Of a stretch of DNA of 36,820 nucleotides, positions 22,014 through 30,652 are shown piece after piece. Position 1 is the first letter of the stretch, and each line of letters starts with the position of its first letter. Below the pieces are notes generated by a model. The model searched no databases. It saw only the letters and a list, made by a program, of their open reading frames with translations, and was not told the origin of the DNA. The stretch comes from Clostridiaceae bacterium (GTDB lineage: Bacteria > Bacillota > Clostridia > Oscillospirales > Acutalibacteraceae). A program made the position numbers and the translations under genes. The DNA lies in the NCBI GenBank assembly GCA_016297645.1, contig JAEDGF010000009.1, positions 1-36,820 of the forward strand, in the 5' to 3' direction.

Positions 22014-23924
22014 TTACCAGAGCTTCTTCGAGTTGATGTCGTCAAGAGCGAGCTTCATGAACTCGTCAACGGGCATACTGCCCTGGTCGCCTGCGCCGCG
22101 TTTACGGACGGAAACAGTACCCTCCTCCGCTTCTTTGTCGCCGACAACGAGCATATAGGGAGTTTTTTGCAGCTGAGCTTCTCTGAGCTTATAGCCGAGC
22201 TTTTCGCTTCTTGTGTCGACATGGACGCGGATGCCTGGCGCGTCGAGCTTCTCTTTGACGGCATTCGCCGCTTCGTGGTGGCGATCTGCAATGGGAAGAA
22301 TTTCGACCTGAACGGGAGAGAGCCACAGCGGGAACGCACCTGCGAAATGCTCGGTGATAACGCCGATGAATCTCTCGACAGAGCCGAAAACAACACGGTG
22401 GATCATAACGGGACAGTGCTTCTCGCCGTCCGCGCCGGTGTATTCAAGACCGAAGCGTCCGGGAAGCTGATAGTCGAGCTGGATAGTACCGCACTGCCAT
22501 GTTCTTCCGAGGCTGTCCTTGATATGGAAGTCGAGCTTGGGGCCGTAGAAAGCGCCGTCGCCCTCGTTGATGATGTATGTTTTGCCGACGCTTGTAATGG
22601 CGTTTGCGAGCGCGTCGGTTGCTATCTTCCAATCCTCCTCGCTGCCGATGTGGTCATCGGGCATGGTGGAAAGCTCTATTTCGTACGGAAGTCCGAACAG
22701 CGAATACACCTCGTCGAAAAGGCTTGCAATGCGGATGACTTCGTCCTTTATCTGCTCGGGGGCAAGAAGAATATGAGCGTCGTCCTGAGTGAAGCAGCGG
22801 ACTCTGAACAGACCGTGCAGCGCGCCCGAAAGCTCGTTTCTGTGTACTCTGCCAAGCTCGCCGTAGCGGAGCGGAAGCTCCTTGTACGAATGGGGTTCAA
22901 GCTCGTAGACAAGAATGCTGCCGGGGCAGTTCATGGGCTTGATGGCGAAATCCTCGCCGTCTATCTGCGTGGTGTACATATCGTCGTGATAATGCTCCCA
23001 GTGACCGGAGGTTTCCCAAAGCGAACGGCGCATTATCTGGGGAGTCGAAATTTCGAGATAGTCCCACTTTTTATGAACCTCGCGCCAGTAGCTGATGAGG
23101 GTGTTTTGAAGCACCATTCCCTTCGGAAGGAAGAAAGGCATTCCGGGGGCTTCGTCACGGAGAGCGAAAAGTCCGAGCTCTCTGCCGAGCTTTCTGTGAT
23201 CGCGGCGTTTTGCCTCCTCGATAGCTTCGAGATATGCGTCAAGATCGGACTGCTTTGTGAACGCGGTCGCATAGATTCTTTGGAGCATCTTGTTCTTCTC
23301 GCTGCCGCGCCAGTAAGCGCCCGTGCAGGAGGTGAGCTTGAATGCTTTAATTCTGCCCGTGTCGGGGATATGGGGACCTGCGCAAAGCTCCGTAAATTCG
23401 CCCTGCTTATAAAAACTGATATTTTCGCCCTTGCCGGCGTGTTCCTCTACAAGCTCGACTTTGTATATTTCGCCCTTGTCCTTGTAGTATTTTATCGCTT
23501 CTTCGGGAGTCATTTCAAAGTGCTCGATGGGGAGCGCTTCTTTGACTATTTTTTTCATCTCTGCCTCGATTTTTTCGAGATCCTCCGGCGTAAATGCGGT
23601 ATCTCTGTCGAAGTCGTAGTAGAAGCCGTTTTCGATAGCGGGACCTATTGCGAGCAGCGTTTCGGGATAGAGTCTTTTGACCGCCTGTGCCAGAACATGG
23701 GACGCGGAGTGACGGAAGGTGCGCTTGCCCTCGTCGGAATCGAATGTCAAAAATTCGATATCACAGTCCTCCGTTACGGGAGTGCGCAGATCCTTTTCCT
23801 CGCCGTTTATTTTGCACACGCAGACGGCTTTGTACAGCCCCGCGCCGATGGATTTGGCGATCTCCATTGCGGTGATGCCGCTCTCAAACTCGCGGACATC
23901 ATCTCTGAGTTTAACTTTTACCAT
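22014..23924 (-). CDS. thrS: Threonine--tRNA ligase
   Basis: ThrRS charges tRNA-Thr with threonine. The 636-residue product has the full family layout: TGS domain (1-60), editing domain with HSASH (72-76) and LCAGPH (180-185), class II catalytic core with KPMNCP (329-334), RVHRNE (359-364) and DDAHIL (381-386), and an anticodon-binding domain beginning near VEILPIADRH. Zinc ligands Cys333 and His384 are present. The ATG at 23924 is chosen because GAAAGGAAG lies upstream and the product begins directly at the TGS strand; a frame extension of 26 codons would run into the T-box terminator. The gene is monocistronic: T-box leader upstream, intrinsic terminator downstream. The absence of TTA, CTA and TCA codons suggests strong expression. 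Confidence 0.98.
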   Translation of the reverse strand: MVKVKLRDDVREFESGITAMEIAKSIGAGLYKAVCVCKINGEEKDLRTPVTEDCDIEFLTFDSDEGKRTFRHSASHVLAQAVKRLYPETLLAIGPAIENGFYYDFDRDTAFTPEDLEKIEAEMKKIVKEALPIEHFEMTPEEAIKYYKDKGEIYKVELVEEHAGKGENISFYKQGEFTELCAGPHIPDTGRIKAFKLTSCTGAYWRGSEKNKMLQRIYATAFTKQSDLDAYLEAIEEAKRRDHRKLGRELGLFALRDEAPGMPFFLPKGMVLQNTLISYWREVHKKWDYLEISTPQIMRRSLWETSGHWEHYHDDMYTTQIDGEDFAIKPMNCPGSILVYELEPHSYKELPLRYGELGRVHRNELSGALHGLFRVRCFTQDDAHILLAPEQIKDEVIRIASLFDEVYSLFGLPYEIELSTMPDDHIGSEEDWKIATDALANAITSVGKTYIINEGDGAFYGPKLDFHIKDSLGRTWQCGTIQLDYQLPGRFGLEYTGADGEKHCPVMIHRVVFGSVERFIGVITEHFAGAFPLWLSPVQVEILPIADRHHEAANAVKEKLDAPGIRVHVDTRSEKLGYKLREAQLQKTPYMLVVGDKEAEEGTVSVRKRGAGDQGSMPVDEFMKLALDDINSKKLW

Positions 23925-23949
23925 AACAAAACTTCCTTTCTGCCGGGGC

Positions 23950-24271
23950 AAAAATAAAAACTCCGCCCCGTATACTGTCCTACAAAACATTTTTACCGGC
24001 AAAAATCTGCGCTCGCGCGCGACAAAGACCGGTTCTGTTTTTCGGAATTACGGGGTGAAGCATTGCTACTCCACGGTTCCACCCATATTGCGGATAAACC
24101 GCCGCTTATTGAGGCTTTAACGCAGCCGTTACGGCAGATCTTATACGGCGGACGCCGCTTTCGACCGCACTCGGGAAGTGGTTACTTCCGTTTCGCGCTT
24201 ACCGCCTCGCAGCACACGGCGGATTCTCTGAAAGCCGAACGGCGGAAGCATTTCTCCGTCATCGTTTTTAT
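23950..24271 (-). promoter_or_regulatory. Threonyl-tRNA T-box leader of thrS
   Basis: The leader has the T-box core GGGTGGAACC (24084-24075); TGGA would pair with a UCCA tRNA end. In Stem I an internal loop flanked by CTTCCG/CGGAAG and GGAG/CTTCC displays ACC (24182-24180), a threonine codon followed by A, as the specifier. The antiterminator pairs GTGGAG with CTTCAC. The competing terminator pairs CTTCACCCCGT (24060-24050) with ACGGGGCGGAG (23971-23961), one mismatch, followed by TTTTTATTTTT. The two structures share the CTTCACCC strand, so they are exclusive. Uncharged tRNA-Thr should permit thrS transcription; T-box mechanics are established knowledge. Confidence 0.93.
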
Positions 24272-24277
24272 ACATAC

Positions 24278-24306
24278 ATTATATGCACGGCGTAAAAAAA
24301 AGTCAA
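24278..24306 (-). promoter_or_regulatory. thrS promoter
   Basis: TTGACT (24306-24301), a 17-base spacer and TATAAT (24283-24278) on the minus strand; start point near 24271, giving a leader of about 350 nt. The -35 box falls inside the first unit of the neighbouring tandem repeat. Confidence 0.85.
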
Positions 24307-24483
24307 CGGTTTTTTTTGCGGATATACGCAGTGCGAAAAGTTGTCCGTGACTTTTTTTCGTGTATAGGCGGCATGAAAATTTGCCTGTGACTATTTTGCG
24401 GATATGTACGGCGCGGAAAATTGTCCGTGATTTTCGCCGGTACGAACGGCTCGAATAATTATCAACAGCTTTTTCGGCGCGTG
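24286..24483. repeat. Degenerate tandem repeat, about five units of 36-42 bp
   Basis: On the plus strand the units resemble GGCGCGAAAATTTGTCCGTG plus ACTTTTTTGCGGATATAC, beginning near 24286, 24329, 24369, 24410 and 24448. They diverge by substitutions and small indels. The array fills the gap between the thrS promoter and the terminator of the aromatic operon. Function unknown; no gene is seen between 24307 and 24568. Confidence 0.6.
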
Positions 24484-24516
24484 AAAAATCCGCCGGACAA
24501 AGCACCCGGCGGATTG
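24482..24516 (-). terminator. Terminator of the aromatic amino acid operon
   Basis: Perfect 10-base arms AATCCGCCGG / CCGGCGGATT (24506-24515 and 24487-24496 on the reference) are followed on the minus strand by TTTTTC. It lies about 55 bases past the aroF stop and shares its core with the thrS terminator. Confidence 0.88.
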
Positions 24517-24568
24517 CTTTTCATATCAATTTTTTGTGTGCAAACGCCGCCCTGTGTGCGGCTGAAAA

Positions 24569-25597
24569 TCAAAGCTTGTCGGCGGTTTCGTAGATGAAGC
24601 GTTCGGTTTTCTCCCAGCCGAGGCACGGGTCGGTTATGGATTTGCCGTAGCCCGGCTCGTCAAGCTTTCTCGCGCCGTCCTCGATGTAGCTCTCTATCAT
24701 GAAGCCCTTGACTATTTTGCGGACATCCTCGTTGTGGCGGCAGGAATTGAGAACCTCGTTGGCGATACGAACCTGCTCAAGATACTTTTTGCCGGAGTTC
24801 GAGTGGTTGGTATCAACTATAACTGCCGCATTTTCGAGCTTTTCGGCAGCGAATGCCTCCGCAAGTCCCATCAGATCCTCGTAGTGGTAGTTGGGGTGCG
24901 ACTGCCCGAATTTGTTCACATATCCGCGCAGTATCGCGTGTGAATAGGGGTTGCCGTGGCTCTTTACCTCCCAGCCGCGATAGCAGAAGGTGTGCTTGCC
25001 GCGCGACGCTTTTATGGCGTTCATCATGACGGAAATATCGCCGCTTGTGGGGTTCTTCATGCCGACCGGGATATCTATTCCGCTTGCGGTAAGACGGTGC
25101 TGCTGGTTTTCAACCGAGCGCGCGCCGACCGCAACATACGACAGCAGGTCGTTTAAGTAGCGGTGGTTCTCGGGGTAAAGCATTTCGTCCGCGCACGAGA
25201 AGCCGTACTCGGTGAGCGCCCTCATGTGAAGCCTTCTTATCGCGATAACGCCCTTTATCAGGTTCGGCTTTTCGCCGGGATCGGGATAATGAAGCATTCC
25301 CTTGTACCCCTCACCCGTGGTGCGCGGCTTGTTCGTGTAAATTCTCGGAACTATCAGAATTTTGTCGCTGACTCTGTCCTGAACCTTTCTCAAACGCGAG
25401 ATGTAGTCGAGCACGGAGGTTTCGTTATCGGCGGAACAGGGACCTATGACAAGAAGAAGTCTGTCGTCCTCGCCCGTAAAAATTTTCTTTATCTCAATAT
25501 CGCGCTGCGCCTTTACCGCCGCCGCCTCCGGGGGAACGGGATACTGCGCTTTTATCTCCTGCGGAATGGGGAGTTTCCCGATGAAATCCATATTCAT
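24569..25597 (-). CDS. aroF: 3-deoxy-7-phosphoheptulonate synthase (type I)
   Basis: Condenses phosphoenolpyruvate with erythrose-4-phosphate, the committed step of the shikimate pathway, in the cytosol. The 342-residue length fits the AroFGH family. Landmarks are GPCSADN (52-58, metal-ligand Cys55), NKPRTT (89-94), GARSVENQQHR (158-168), GMKNPT (179-184) and DTNHSNSGK downstream, all parts of the TIM-barrel active site. No extra chorismate mutase domain is attached. The start (MNMDF) offers two nearby Met codons; the spacing to AGAAGG/GCAGG allows either. It is the last gene of the operon, 41 bases after tyrA and followed by the terminator. Feedback specificity (Phe, Tyr or Trp) cannot be read from the sequence by eye. 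Confidence 0.96.
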   Translation of the reverse strand: MNMDFIGKLPIPQEIKAQYPVPPEAAAVKAQRDIEIKKIFTGEDDRLLLVIGPCSADNETSVLDYISRLRKVQDRVSDKILIVPRIYTNKPRTTGEGYKGMLHYPDPGEKPNLIKGVIAIRRLHMRALTEYGFSCADEMLYPENHRYLNDLLSYVAVGARSVENQQHRLTASGIDIPVGMKNPTSGDISVMMNAIKASRGKHTFCYRGWEVKSHGNPYSHAILRGYVNKFGQSHPNYHYEDLMGLAEAFAAEKLENAAVIVDTNHSNSGKKYLEQVRIANEVLNSCRHNEDVRKIVKGFMIESYIEDGARKLDEPGYGKSITDPCLGWEKTERFIYETADKL

Positions 25598-25638
25598 AAT
25601 TTTTTACCTGCCTTCTTTTTTCTTGTATTTTTCGGTTT

Positions 25639-26502
25639 TCATACGCTCGGCTTGTCAAAGCGCGCACGCCGTTCGGTCGAAAGCCGCATCATTCTTTTCA
25701 TCTCTTCGGTGTCGCCGTCTTTAAGGGCGTTTCTGAGCTTGGTAAGCTCGCCTATAAACAGGTCGGTGTGTCTGATAAGCGGCTCCTTATTGAGCATAAA
25801 AAGCTCCGTCCACATATCCTCGTTTATCCGCGCAATACGCGTAAGATCGCGGAATGAGTCGCCTGTGTACAGCTCCATTCCCGGCGCGTCGCAGCTCGTC
25901 ATAAGCGCGACCGCTATGCAGTGCGTAAGCTGCGACAGGAAGCCTATCATGTCGTCGTGCGCTTCGGGAGAAAGGCGTGAAACGTGGGCAAAGCCGAGCG
26001 TTTTTCCAAGCTCCTCGCACAATTCTATCGCTTCCGGTGTGTTCCTTTCCGTGGGAGTGACAACGAAGTTTGCGCCCCTGAAAATCGAACAGGTGCTGTT
26101 TTCGACGCCGTACACCTCGCGGCCCGCCATGGGGTGGGATGCAATAAATTCAACGCCCTCGGGGAGCATATCCTGAACGCGGTACACAATGCTGCATTTA
26201 ACGCCGGTGACATCCGTGACGAGTGTGCCGGGGGTGATGAAATGCGAATATTTTTCCATCCAATCGATAAACACATGAGGGTAGAGAGCAAAGACTATAA
26301 GCTCCGCTTCTTCTATCAGATTTTTGTCCGGCTCTGCCGCACCGCGCGAAATTATACCCTTTTCGAGCGCGTAGTCGATAGCTTCTTTTCTGCTGTCTAT
26401 TGCCTTTACGGAAAAACCCTTTTCGCTGAGCGCTTCGGCGTAGCTGCCGCCGATAAGCCCCAGACCGACTATGAGTATTTTTGTGTTTTTGTCAAATTTC
26501 AC
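25639..26502 (-). CDS. tyrA: Prephenate dehydrogenase
   Basis: Oxidatively decarboxylates prephenate to 4-hydroxyphenylpyruvate for tyrosine. The 287-residue product opens with a Rossmann fold (VGLGLIGGS at 12-20, with an acidic residue, D36, ending the second strand, which suggests NAD preference). The substrate-side motif ASHPMAG lies at 121-127, followed by the helical dimerisation region containing LTHCIAVAL. There is no C-terminal ACT domain, which some Firmicute TyrA proteins carry, so tyrosine feedback may act differently here. The start overlaps the end of aroA by 11 bases, indicating translational coupling. Confidence 0.95.
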   Translation of the reverse strand: MKFDKNTKILIVGLGLIGGSYAEALSEKGFSVKAIDSRKEAIDYALEKGIISRGAAEPDKNLIEEAELIVFALYPHVFIDWMEKYSHFITPGTLVTDVTGVKCSIVYRVQDMLPEGVEFIASHPMAGREVYGVENSTCSIFRGANFVVTPTERNTPEAIELCEELGKTLGFAHVSRLSPEAHDDMIGFLSQLTHCIAVALMTSCDAPGMELYTGDSFRDLTRIARINEDMWTELFMLNKEPLIRHTDLFIGELTKLRNALKDGDTEEMKRMMRLSTERRARFDKPSV

Positions 26503-27706
26503 TGCATTTCACCTCAATTCCGACCTCACCGAGCCGCTCAAAAAAGTCCGGAAAGCTCTTTGAAACAGCTTCTGCGCCGTCGATAATTCCGCCCGTGACC
26601 GTTGAAAGCACGCTCAGGGCCATCACTATGCGGTGGTCGTTGTGACCGTAGAGATGCTCGCTCGGCGCGTGAAACTCCTTCGGAAAGATGATAACGGAAT
26701 CGTCGCGAACCGTGACCGCCGTTCCGAACTTGCGCAGCTCCTGCGCCATGCACTCGGCTCTGTCGCTCTCTTTTATTTTAAGACGGCGCGTTCCCGTGAA
26801 CACTCCGCCGTATTTCGCAGCCGCAACGGCAAACAGCACGGGGGCGAGATCCGGACAGTCGCCGATGTGAATAACGGGCGTACCCTTTGAAAGACTCTCG
26901 AAATGCTTGGTAAATATTTTGTCACCCTGTAAGCTGTTTTCGTCAAGACCGGCTATTTTTACATTGCCGCCCAGCTCGTTGAGTGCGGCGAAAAACGCGG
27001 CGTTCGACCAGTCGCCCTCCACGGACACATCCGCCGGAGAATAGACCGAATTGCCCTTTATTTTGATTATATCGCCCTCGGTATGCTCGGTTTTTACGCC
27101 GAATTTTTCGAGCGCGCGCACCGTGAGGTTTATATACGGACTCGACTCGACCGGAGGAAGAATGTGTATCTCGCTGTCGCCCTTTGCGAGCGGAAGCGCA
27201 AAAAGCAGACCGCTTATAAACTGGCTGCTTATGTTGCCGGGCACAGTGTATGTCCCGGACGGAAGCGGGCCTTTTACTACCACACTGCTGCCGTCCTGCG
27301 AAAAGAGAAGCTTTTTTTCGCGGCAGATATCGGCATAAACGCCGAGCGGACGGGAGAGAAGAGTCCGGCTGCCTTCAAGCACCGTATTTTTTCCGCTTAA
27401 AAGTGCAAGCGGCACGAAAAAGCGCAGCGTGCTGCCGCTCTCGCGGCAATGGAGCGCCTCGCCGGAAACGACGGACGGCTCACTTGTACCGGTAACATAA
27501 ATGTCGCTGCCCTCCGCGTTCCATGAAGCACCGAGAGAAGAAAGACAATCGAGCGTCGCCTTTATGTCCTCGCTTGCGGAAACGCCCCTTACGACGCTTT
27601 CACCCTTTGAAAGCCCGGCGCAGATAAGAAGCCGGTGCGCCATACTCTTTGACGGCGGCGCTTTCACCGTTCCCCCGGCTTTTGAGGGGATTATTTCAAC
27701 AGTCAC
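26492..27706 (-). CDS. aroA: 3-phosphoshikimate 1-carboxyvinyltransferase (EPSP synthase)
   Basis: Transfers the enolpyruvyl group of PEP to shikimate-3-phosphate. The 404-residue protein shows PPSKSMAHR (17-25), ESGSTLRF (about 89-96), GDWSNAAFF, RLKIKESDR and HNDHRIVMA, the conserved sites of the EPSP synthase fold. The start is GTG (27706-27704), separated from the aroQ stop by only three bases; GGGGAGG at the end of aroQ is its ribosome binding site. The PEP-site loop reads ESGSTLR where class I enzymes have the NAGTAMR type, so it is not a typical class I enzyme. The 3' end overlaps tyrA. Confidence 0.96.
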   Translation of the reverse strand: MTVEIIPSKAGGTVKAPPSKSMAHRLLICAGLSKGESVVRGVSASEDIKATLDCLSSLGASWNAEGSDIYVTGTSEPSVVSGEALHCRESGSTLRFFVPLALLSGKNTVLEGSRTLLSRPLGVYADICREKKLLFSQDGSSVVVKGPLPSGTYTVPGNISSQFISGLLFALPLAKGDSEIHILPPVESSPYINLTVRALEKFGVKTEHTEGDIIKIKGNSVYSPADVSVEGDWSNAAFFAALNELGGNVKIAGLDENSLQGDKIFTKHFESLSKGTPVIHIGDCPDLAPVLFAVAAAKYGGVFTGTRRLKIKESDRAECMAQELRKFGTAVTVRDDSVIIFPKEFHAPSEHLYGHNDHRIVMALSVLSTVTGGIIDGAEAVSKSFPDFFERLGEVGIEVKCSEI

Positions 27707-27709
27707 TTG

Positions 27710-28156
27710 TCACGCCTCCCCTTTTTTGTGATTTTCGCGAAGAATATCACAGGCGTGAAGATATCCCGGGAAGCCCTCGCCGGACACCGTTGCAATGCAC
27801 GCGGCGCGGATATAGCTTGTTTTTCGGAAGCTCTCTCTTGCGTCCACATCCGATATGTGAACCTCAACGACGGGCAGCTTCACCGCCTTTACCGCGTCGA
27901 GCAGCGCAATGCTCGTGTGCGTATATGCACCGGGATTTATCACGATACCGTCAGCCCCGTCAAAGTATGCGCGCTGTATTTCATCGACGAGCGCCCCTTC
28001 GTGATTGGACTGAAAAAACTCGCATTCATCGCCGTTTTCGCGGCAGTTCTTCTCTATCATCTCAACAAGGCTCTTGTATGTTCCGCTGCCGTATATTGCC
28101 GGTTCGCGAATGCCGAGCATATTGAGATTGGGACCGTTTATAACAAATATTTTCAT
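27710..28156 (-). CDS. aroQ: 3-dehydroquinate dehydratase, type II
   Basis: Dehydrates 3-dehydroquinate to 3-dehydroshikimate. The 148-residue length and motifs are typical of the dodecameric type II enzyme: INGPNLNMLG (6-15), IYG with the catalytic Tyr at about 22, NPGAYTHTS (about 74-82), VEVHISD with the catalytic His, and FRKTS. The aspartate after HIS replaces the more usual asparagine of the HISN motif, a minor variation. The start lies 16 bases after the stop of the fused aroC-aroE-aroK gene, within the operon. Confidence 0.96.
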   Translation of the reverse strand: MKIFVINGPNLNMLGIREPAIYGSGTYKSLVEMIEKNCRENGDECEFFQSNHEGALVDEIQRAYFDGADGIVINPGAYTHTSIALLDAVKAVKLPVVEVHISDVDARESFRKTSYIRAACIATVSGEGFPGYLHACDILRENHKKGEA

Positions 28157-28172
28157 TCATATCACCTTACGA

Positions 28173-30530
28173 TTAAAACGAGCGCAGGATAAGATCTGCG
28201 GTAAGCTCCGGTGTTTTTTGCGGCTTTATGACGACATCCGCAGTGTCGTTATAAATATCTATTCGCTCGTTGTACCGTTTTTCGATATCGGAAACGGTGG
28301 AGGCAAGCGGACGCGACTTTGTGGGAAGCAGCTCTTTAAGCTCCCTGTCGATGAAAAATAGCTTTCCGTTTGCTTTGAGTGCGTTGACACTTACTTTGCT
28401 CAGGACGCTGCCGCCGCCGGTGGCTATGACCGCGCCGGTCTTGCTGCGCAGCGAGAGAATGACCTGTTCCTCAACGCAGCGGAAATACTTCTCGCCGTGC
28501 GCGGCAAAGATCTCCGCAATCGTGGCGTTCTCCGCCTTTTCTATCTCTTCGTCCGTATCTATGAACTCTCTGCCGAGCTTTTCTGCGAGAGCTTTTCCTA
28601 TTGTCGACTTGCCGGACGCGGGCATTCCTGTAAGCACGATATTGCATTTAGCCGAATAAATGCGCCTGTATATATCTTTTCCCTTTTCTTCGGAAATCTT
28701 CCGGCCCGTGAAAAGCTCGCTTGCGCGTATCGCCTGGAAAACAAGCATATACAGTCCTCCGCAAGTCGGGATTCCGCGGCTTTCGGCATCGAGAACGAGT
28801 GCCGAGCGCAGCGGATTGTAGATAACATCGGCAACGCCCGTGAGCGCCGGGAAAGAGCCGAGGTCAACGGGGGCAAGTCCGACAGTGTCGGGGTACATTC
28901 CGACGGGCGTGGTGTTTAGAATAACCTGTGCGTCCGCGTGTTCCGCAACCGCCTGCGCATATGTTACCGCACCGTCTTTGCCGGAGCGGCTGACGCGGAT
29001 AATTTGAGCCGCGCCAAGCTCCTTTGCTGCGGTCATTGCTGTGAGCGAGGTGCCGCCCGTGCCGAGAATAAGTACCTTTTTCTTTGTAAGCGAGATTCCG
29101 TTTTTCGCCAAAAGACACTTCATTCCGTAAACATCGGTATTGTAGCCGTACAGCTTGCCGTTGTGGTTTACGACCGTATTCACGGAGCCTACCGACAGCG
29201 CCTGCGGATCTATGACATCAAGGTATTTCATTACCTCTTTCTTGTAGGGGATGGTGACATTTATTCCCCCGAGAGAGGCCTGACGGACAAAATCACGAAT
29301 CAGCTCGGGCTCTATGGGGTAAAGCTCATACCGGTAATCTGCCGCAAGCGCGTGTATCTCCTTTGAATAGCTGTGCGACAAACGCCTGCCGATACAACCG
29401 TAGATAAGTCCGTGCTTTTTGTTTTCCGACTCCGCGCCGGGTGCGAGAAAATCAACGCCGTAGCGCTGTGCGAGCATATCGTACACGACAAGCCCCGTTA
29501 CCGCGTTCACGACAAACGCCGCGCGGTGGAATATCGCCGGGTCGTGCCGTCCCTTTATTTCTATTACTTCGTTTTCGCCCGTTTCGAGGTCGACCGTGTT
29601 CTGTGCAAGCGCAACGGACGGCGTGGGCTTTACTGCACACCTGAAAACTACGGGCATACCGTTTGTAATTCCGCCGATAACACCGCCGTTGTTGTTTGTT
29701 TCGTGGGTTATTTTTCCTTCTTCGCTGCGAAGCTGATCGTTGGCTTCACTTCCCCGTTTATCGGCAAACGCAAAGCCGAGACCGAACTCGACGCCCTTAA
29801 CGGCGGGCACGGCAAACAGTGCCGCGCTGAGCCTACTCTCGACCGAACCGAACCACGGCTCGCCCACTCCGGCGGGAATACCGGTGACGGCGGTTTCCAG
29901 GACTCCGCCCACACTGTCGGAGGCAGCCTTCGCTTCAAGAATTTTTGCGCGCATTTTCTTAGCCTTTTTGTCGTCCAACACGGGGAAGGGCTTCACGGAA
30001 AGCGCCTTTGCATCGCTTTCGATATCGGCTGAAAAATCGCTGTCGCAAATATCGGCAACGCGTGAAATATGCGTTCCTATGTAAATACCCTTTTCTTCAA
30101 GGGCTTTGCAGCATATTGCACCGGCAGCCGTGAGGGCAGCCGTAATGCGTCCGGAGAAATGTCCGCCGCCGATCGCGTCCTCATAGCCGTGATACTTGCA
30201 GCGCGCGGTATAGTCCGCATGACCGGGACGGGCAAGACCCGTCGTTCTTTCGTAGTCTGCGCTGCGTGTGTCGTCGTTGGGGATAAGAATGCAGACGGGA
30301 GTCCCCTCGCAGGTGTTGTTCTTCACGCCGCTCACTATCCGGAATTCGTCCTTTTCGCTGCGGGAAGTGGATATATCGCTGCGTGCGCTTCTCAGAGTAA
30401 GGCGTTTTTTGATGTATTCCGGGTCGACCGGAGTACCGGGTGCCATTCCGTCGAGCACCGCGCCTATCATTTCGCCGTGGCTCTCCCCGAACAGCGTCAG
30501 GGTGACCTCTTCACCAAATGTGTTTTTCAT
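28173..30530 (-). CDS. Trifunctional chorismate synthase / shikimate dehydrogenase / shikimate kinase
   Basis: One 785-residue polypeptide contains three complete shikimate enzymes. Residues 1-360 are chorismate synthase (AroC): FGESHGE (14-20), RPGHADYT (101-108), GGGHFSGR (121-128), KPTPSV (301-306), RHDPAIFHR (328-336). Residues about 374-615 are shikimate dehydrogenase (AroE): LSHSYSK (384-390), NVTIPYK (424-430), NTD (464-466), GTGGTS (490-495), NTTPVGMYP (539-547), YNPL and GGLYMLVFQA (591-600). Residues about 627-785 are shikimate kinase (AroK): P-loop GMPASGKST (635-643), DTD (658-660), GGG (705-707), R740. Each set of key residues is intact, so all three activities are expected. The ATG at 30530 is chosen because the product then starts exactly like AroC; an in-frame extension of 20 codons lies over the ribosome binding site. 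The domains perform steps 7, 4 and 5, so the EPSP synthase step is made by a separate protein. The order differs from fungal AROM. Confidence 0.95.
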   Translation of the reverse strand: MKNTFGEEVTLTLFGESHGEMIGAVLDGMAPGTPVDPEYIKKRLTLRSARSDISTSRSEKDEFRIVSGVKNNTCEGTPVCILIPNDDTRSADYERTTGLARPGHADYTARCKYHGYEDAIGGGHFSGRITAALTAAGAICCKALEEKGIYIGTHISRVADICDSDFSADIESDAKALSVKPFPVLDDKKAKKMRAKILEAKAASDSVGGVLETAVTGIPAGVGEPWFGSVESRLSAALFAVPAVKGVEFGLGFAFADKRGSEANDQLRSEEGKITHETNNNGGVIGGITNGMPVVFRCAVKPTPSVALAQNTVDLETGENEVIEIKGRHDPAIFHRAAFVVNAVTGLVVYDMLAQRYGVDFLAPGAESENKKHGLIYGCIGRRLSHSYSKEIHALAADYRYELYPIEPELIRDFVRQASLGGINVTIPYKKEVMKYLDVIDPQALSVGSVNTVVNHNGKLYGYNTDVYGMKCLLAKNGISLTKKKVLILGTGGTSLTAMTAAKELGAAQIIRVSRSGKDGAVTYAQAVAEHADAQVILNTTPVGMYPDTVGLAPVDLGSFPALTGVADVIYNPLRSALVLDAESRGIPTCGGLYMLVFQAIRASELFTGRKISEEKGKDIYRRIYSAKCNIVLTGMPASGKSTIGKALAEKLGREFIDTDEEIEKAENATIAEIFAAHGEKYFRCVEEQVILSLRSKTGAVIATGGGSVLSKVSVNALKANGKLFFIDRELKELLPTKSRPLASTVSDIEKRYNERIDIYNDTADVVIKPQKTPELTADLILRSF

Positions 30531-30577
30531 TTTTTTGTTCCGTCCTTTCCTGTTTCCCTTTCTTCTGTTTTTATGCA

Positions 30578-30619
30578 GTAAATTGCACAAATAATCTCAT
30601 TGTGAATTTGTCTATTTAC
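30578..30619. repeat. AT-rich inverted repeat between aroB and the aroC-aroE-aroK gene
   Basis: GTAAAT-tgc-ACAAAT and ATTTGT-ct-ATTTAC form a 12-bp interrupted stem with a 13-base loop, inside the 122-base AT-rich gap (30531-30652). No U-tract follows and no convincing promoter was found. It may be an RNA processing or stability element, or an operator. Confidence 0.5.
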
Positions 30620-30652
30620 AAAAATTCCAAATTAAAAATACAAAATCGACTG

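Noticed and set aside
21909..23957. A 682-codon plus-strand frame opposite thrS
   Set aside because: Same in-register antisense effect; thrS has all family motifs.
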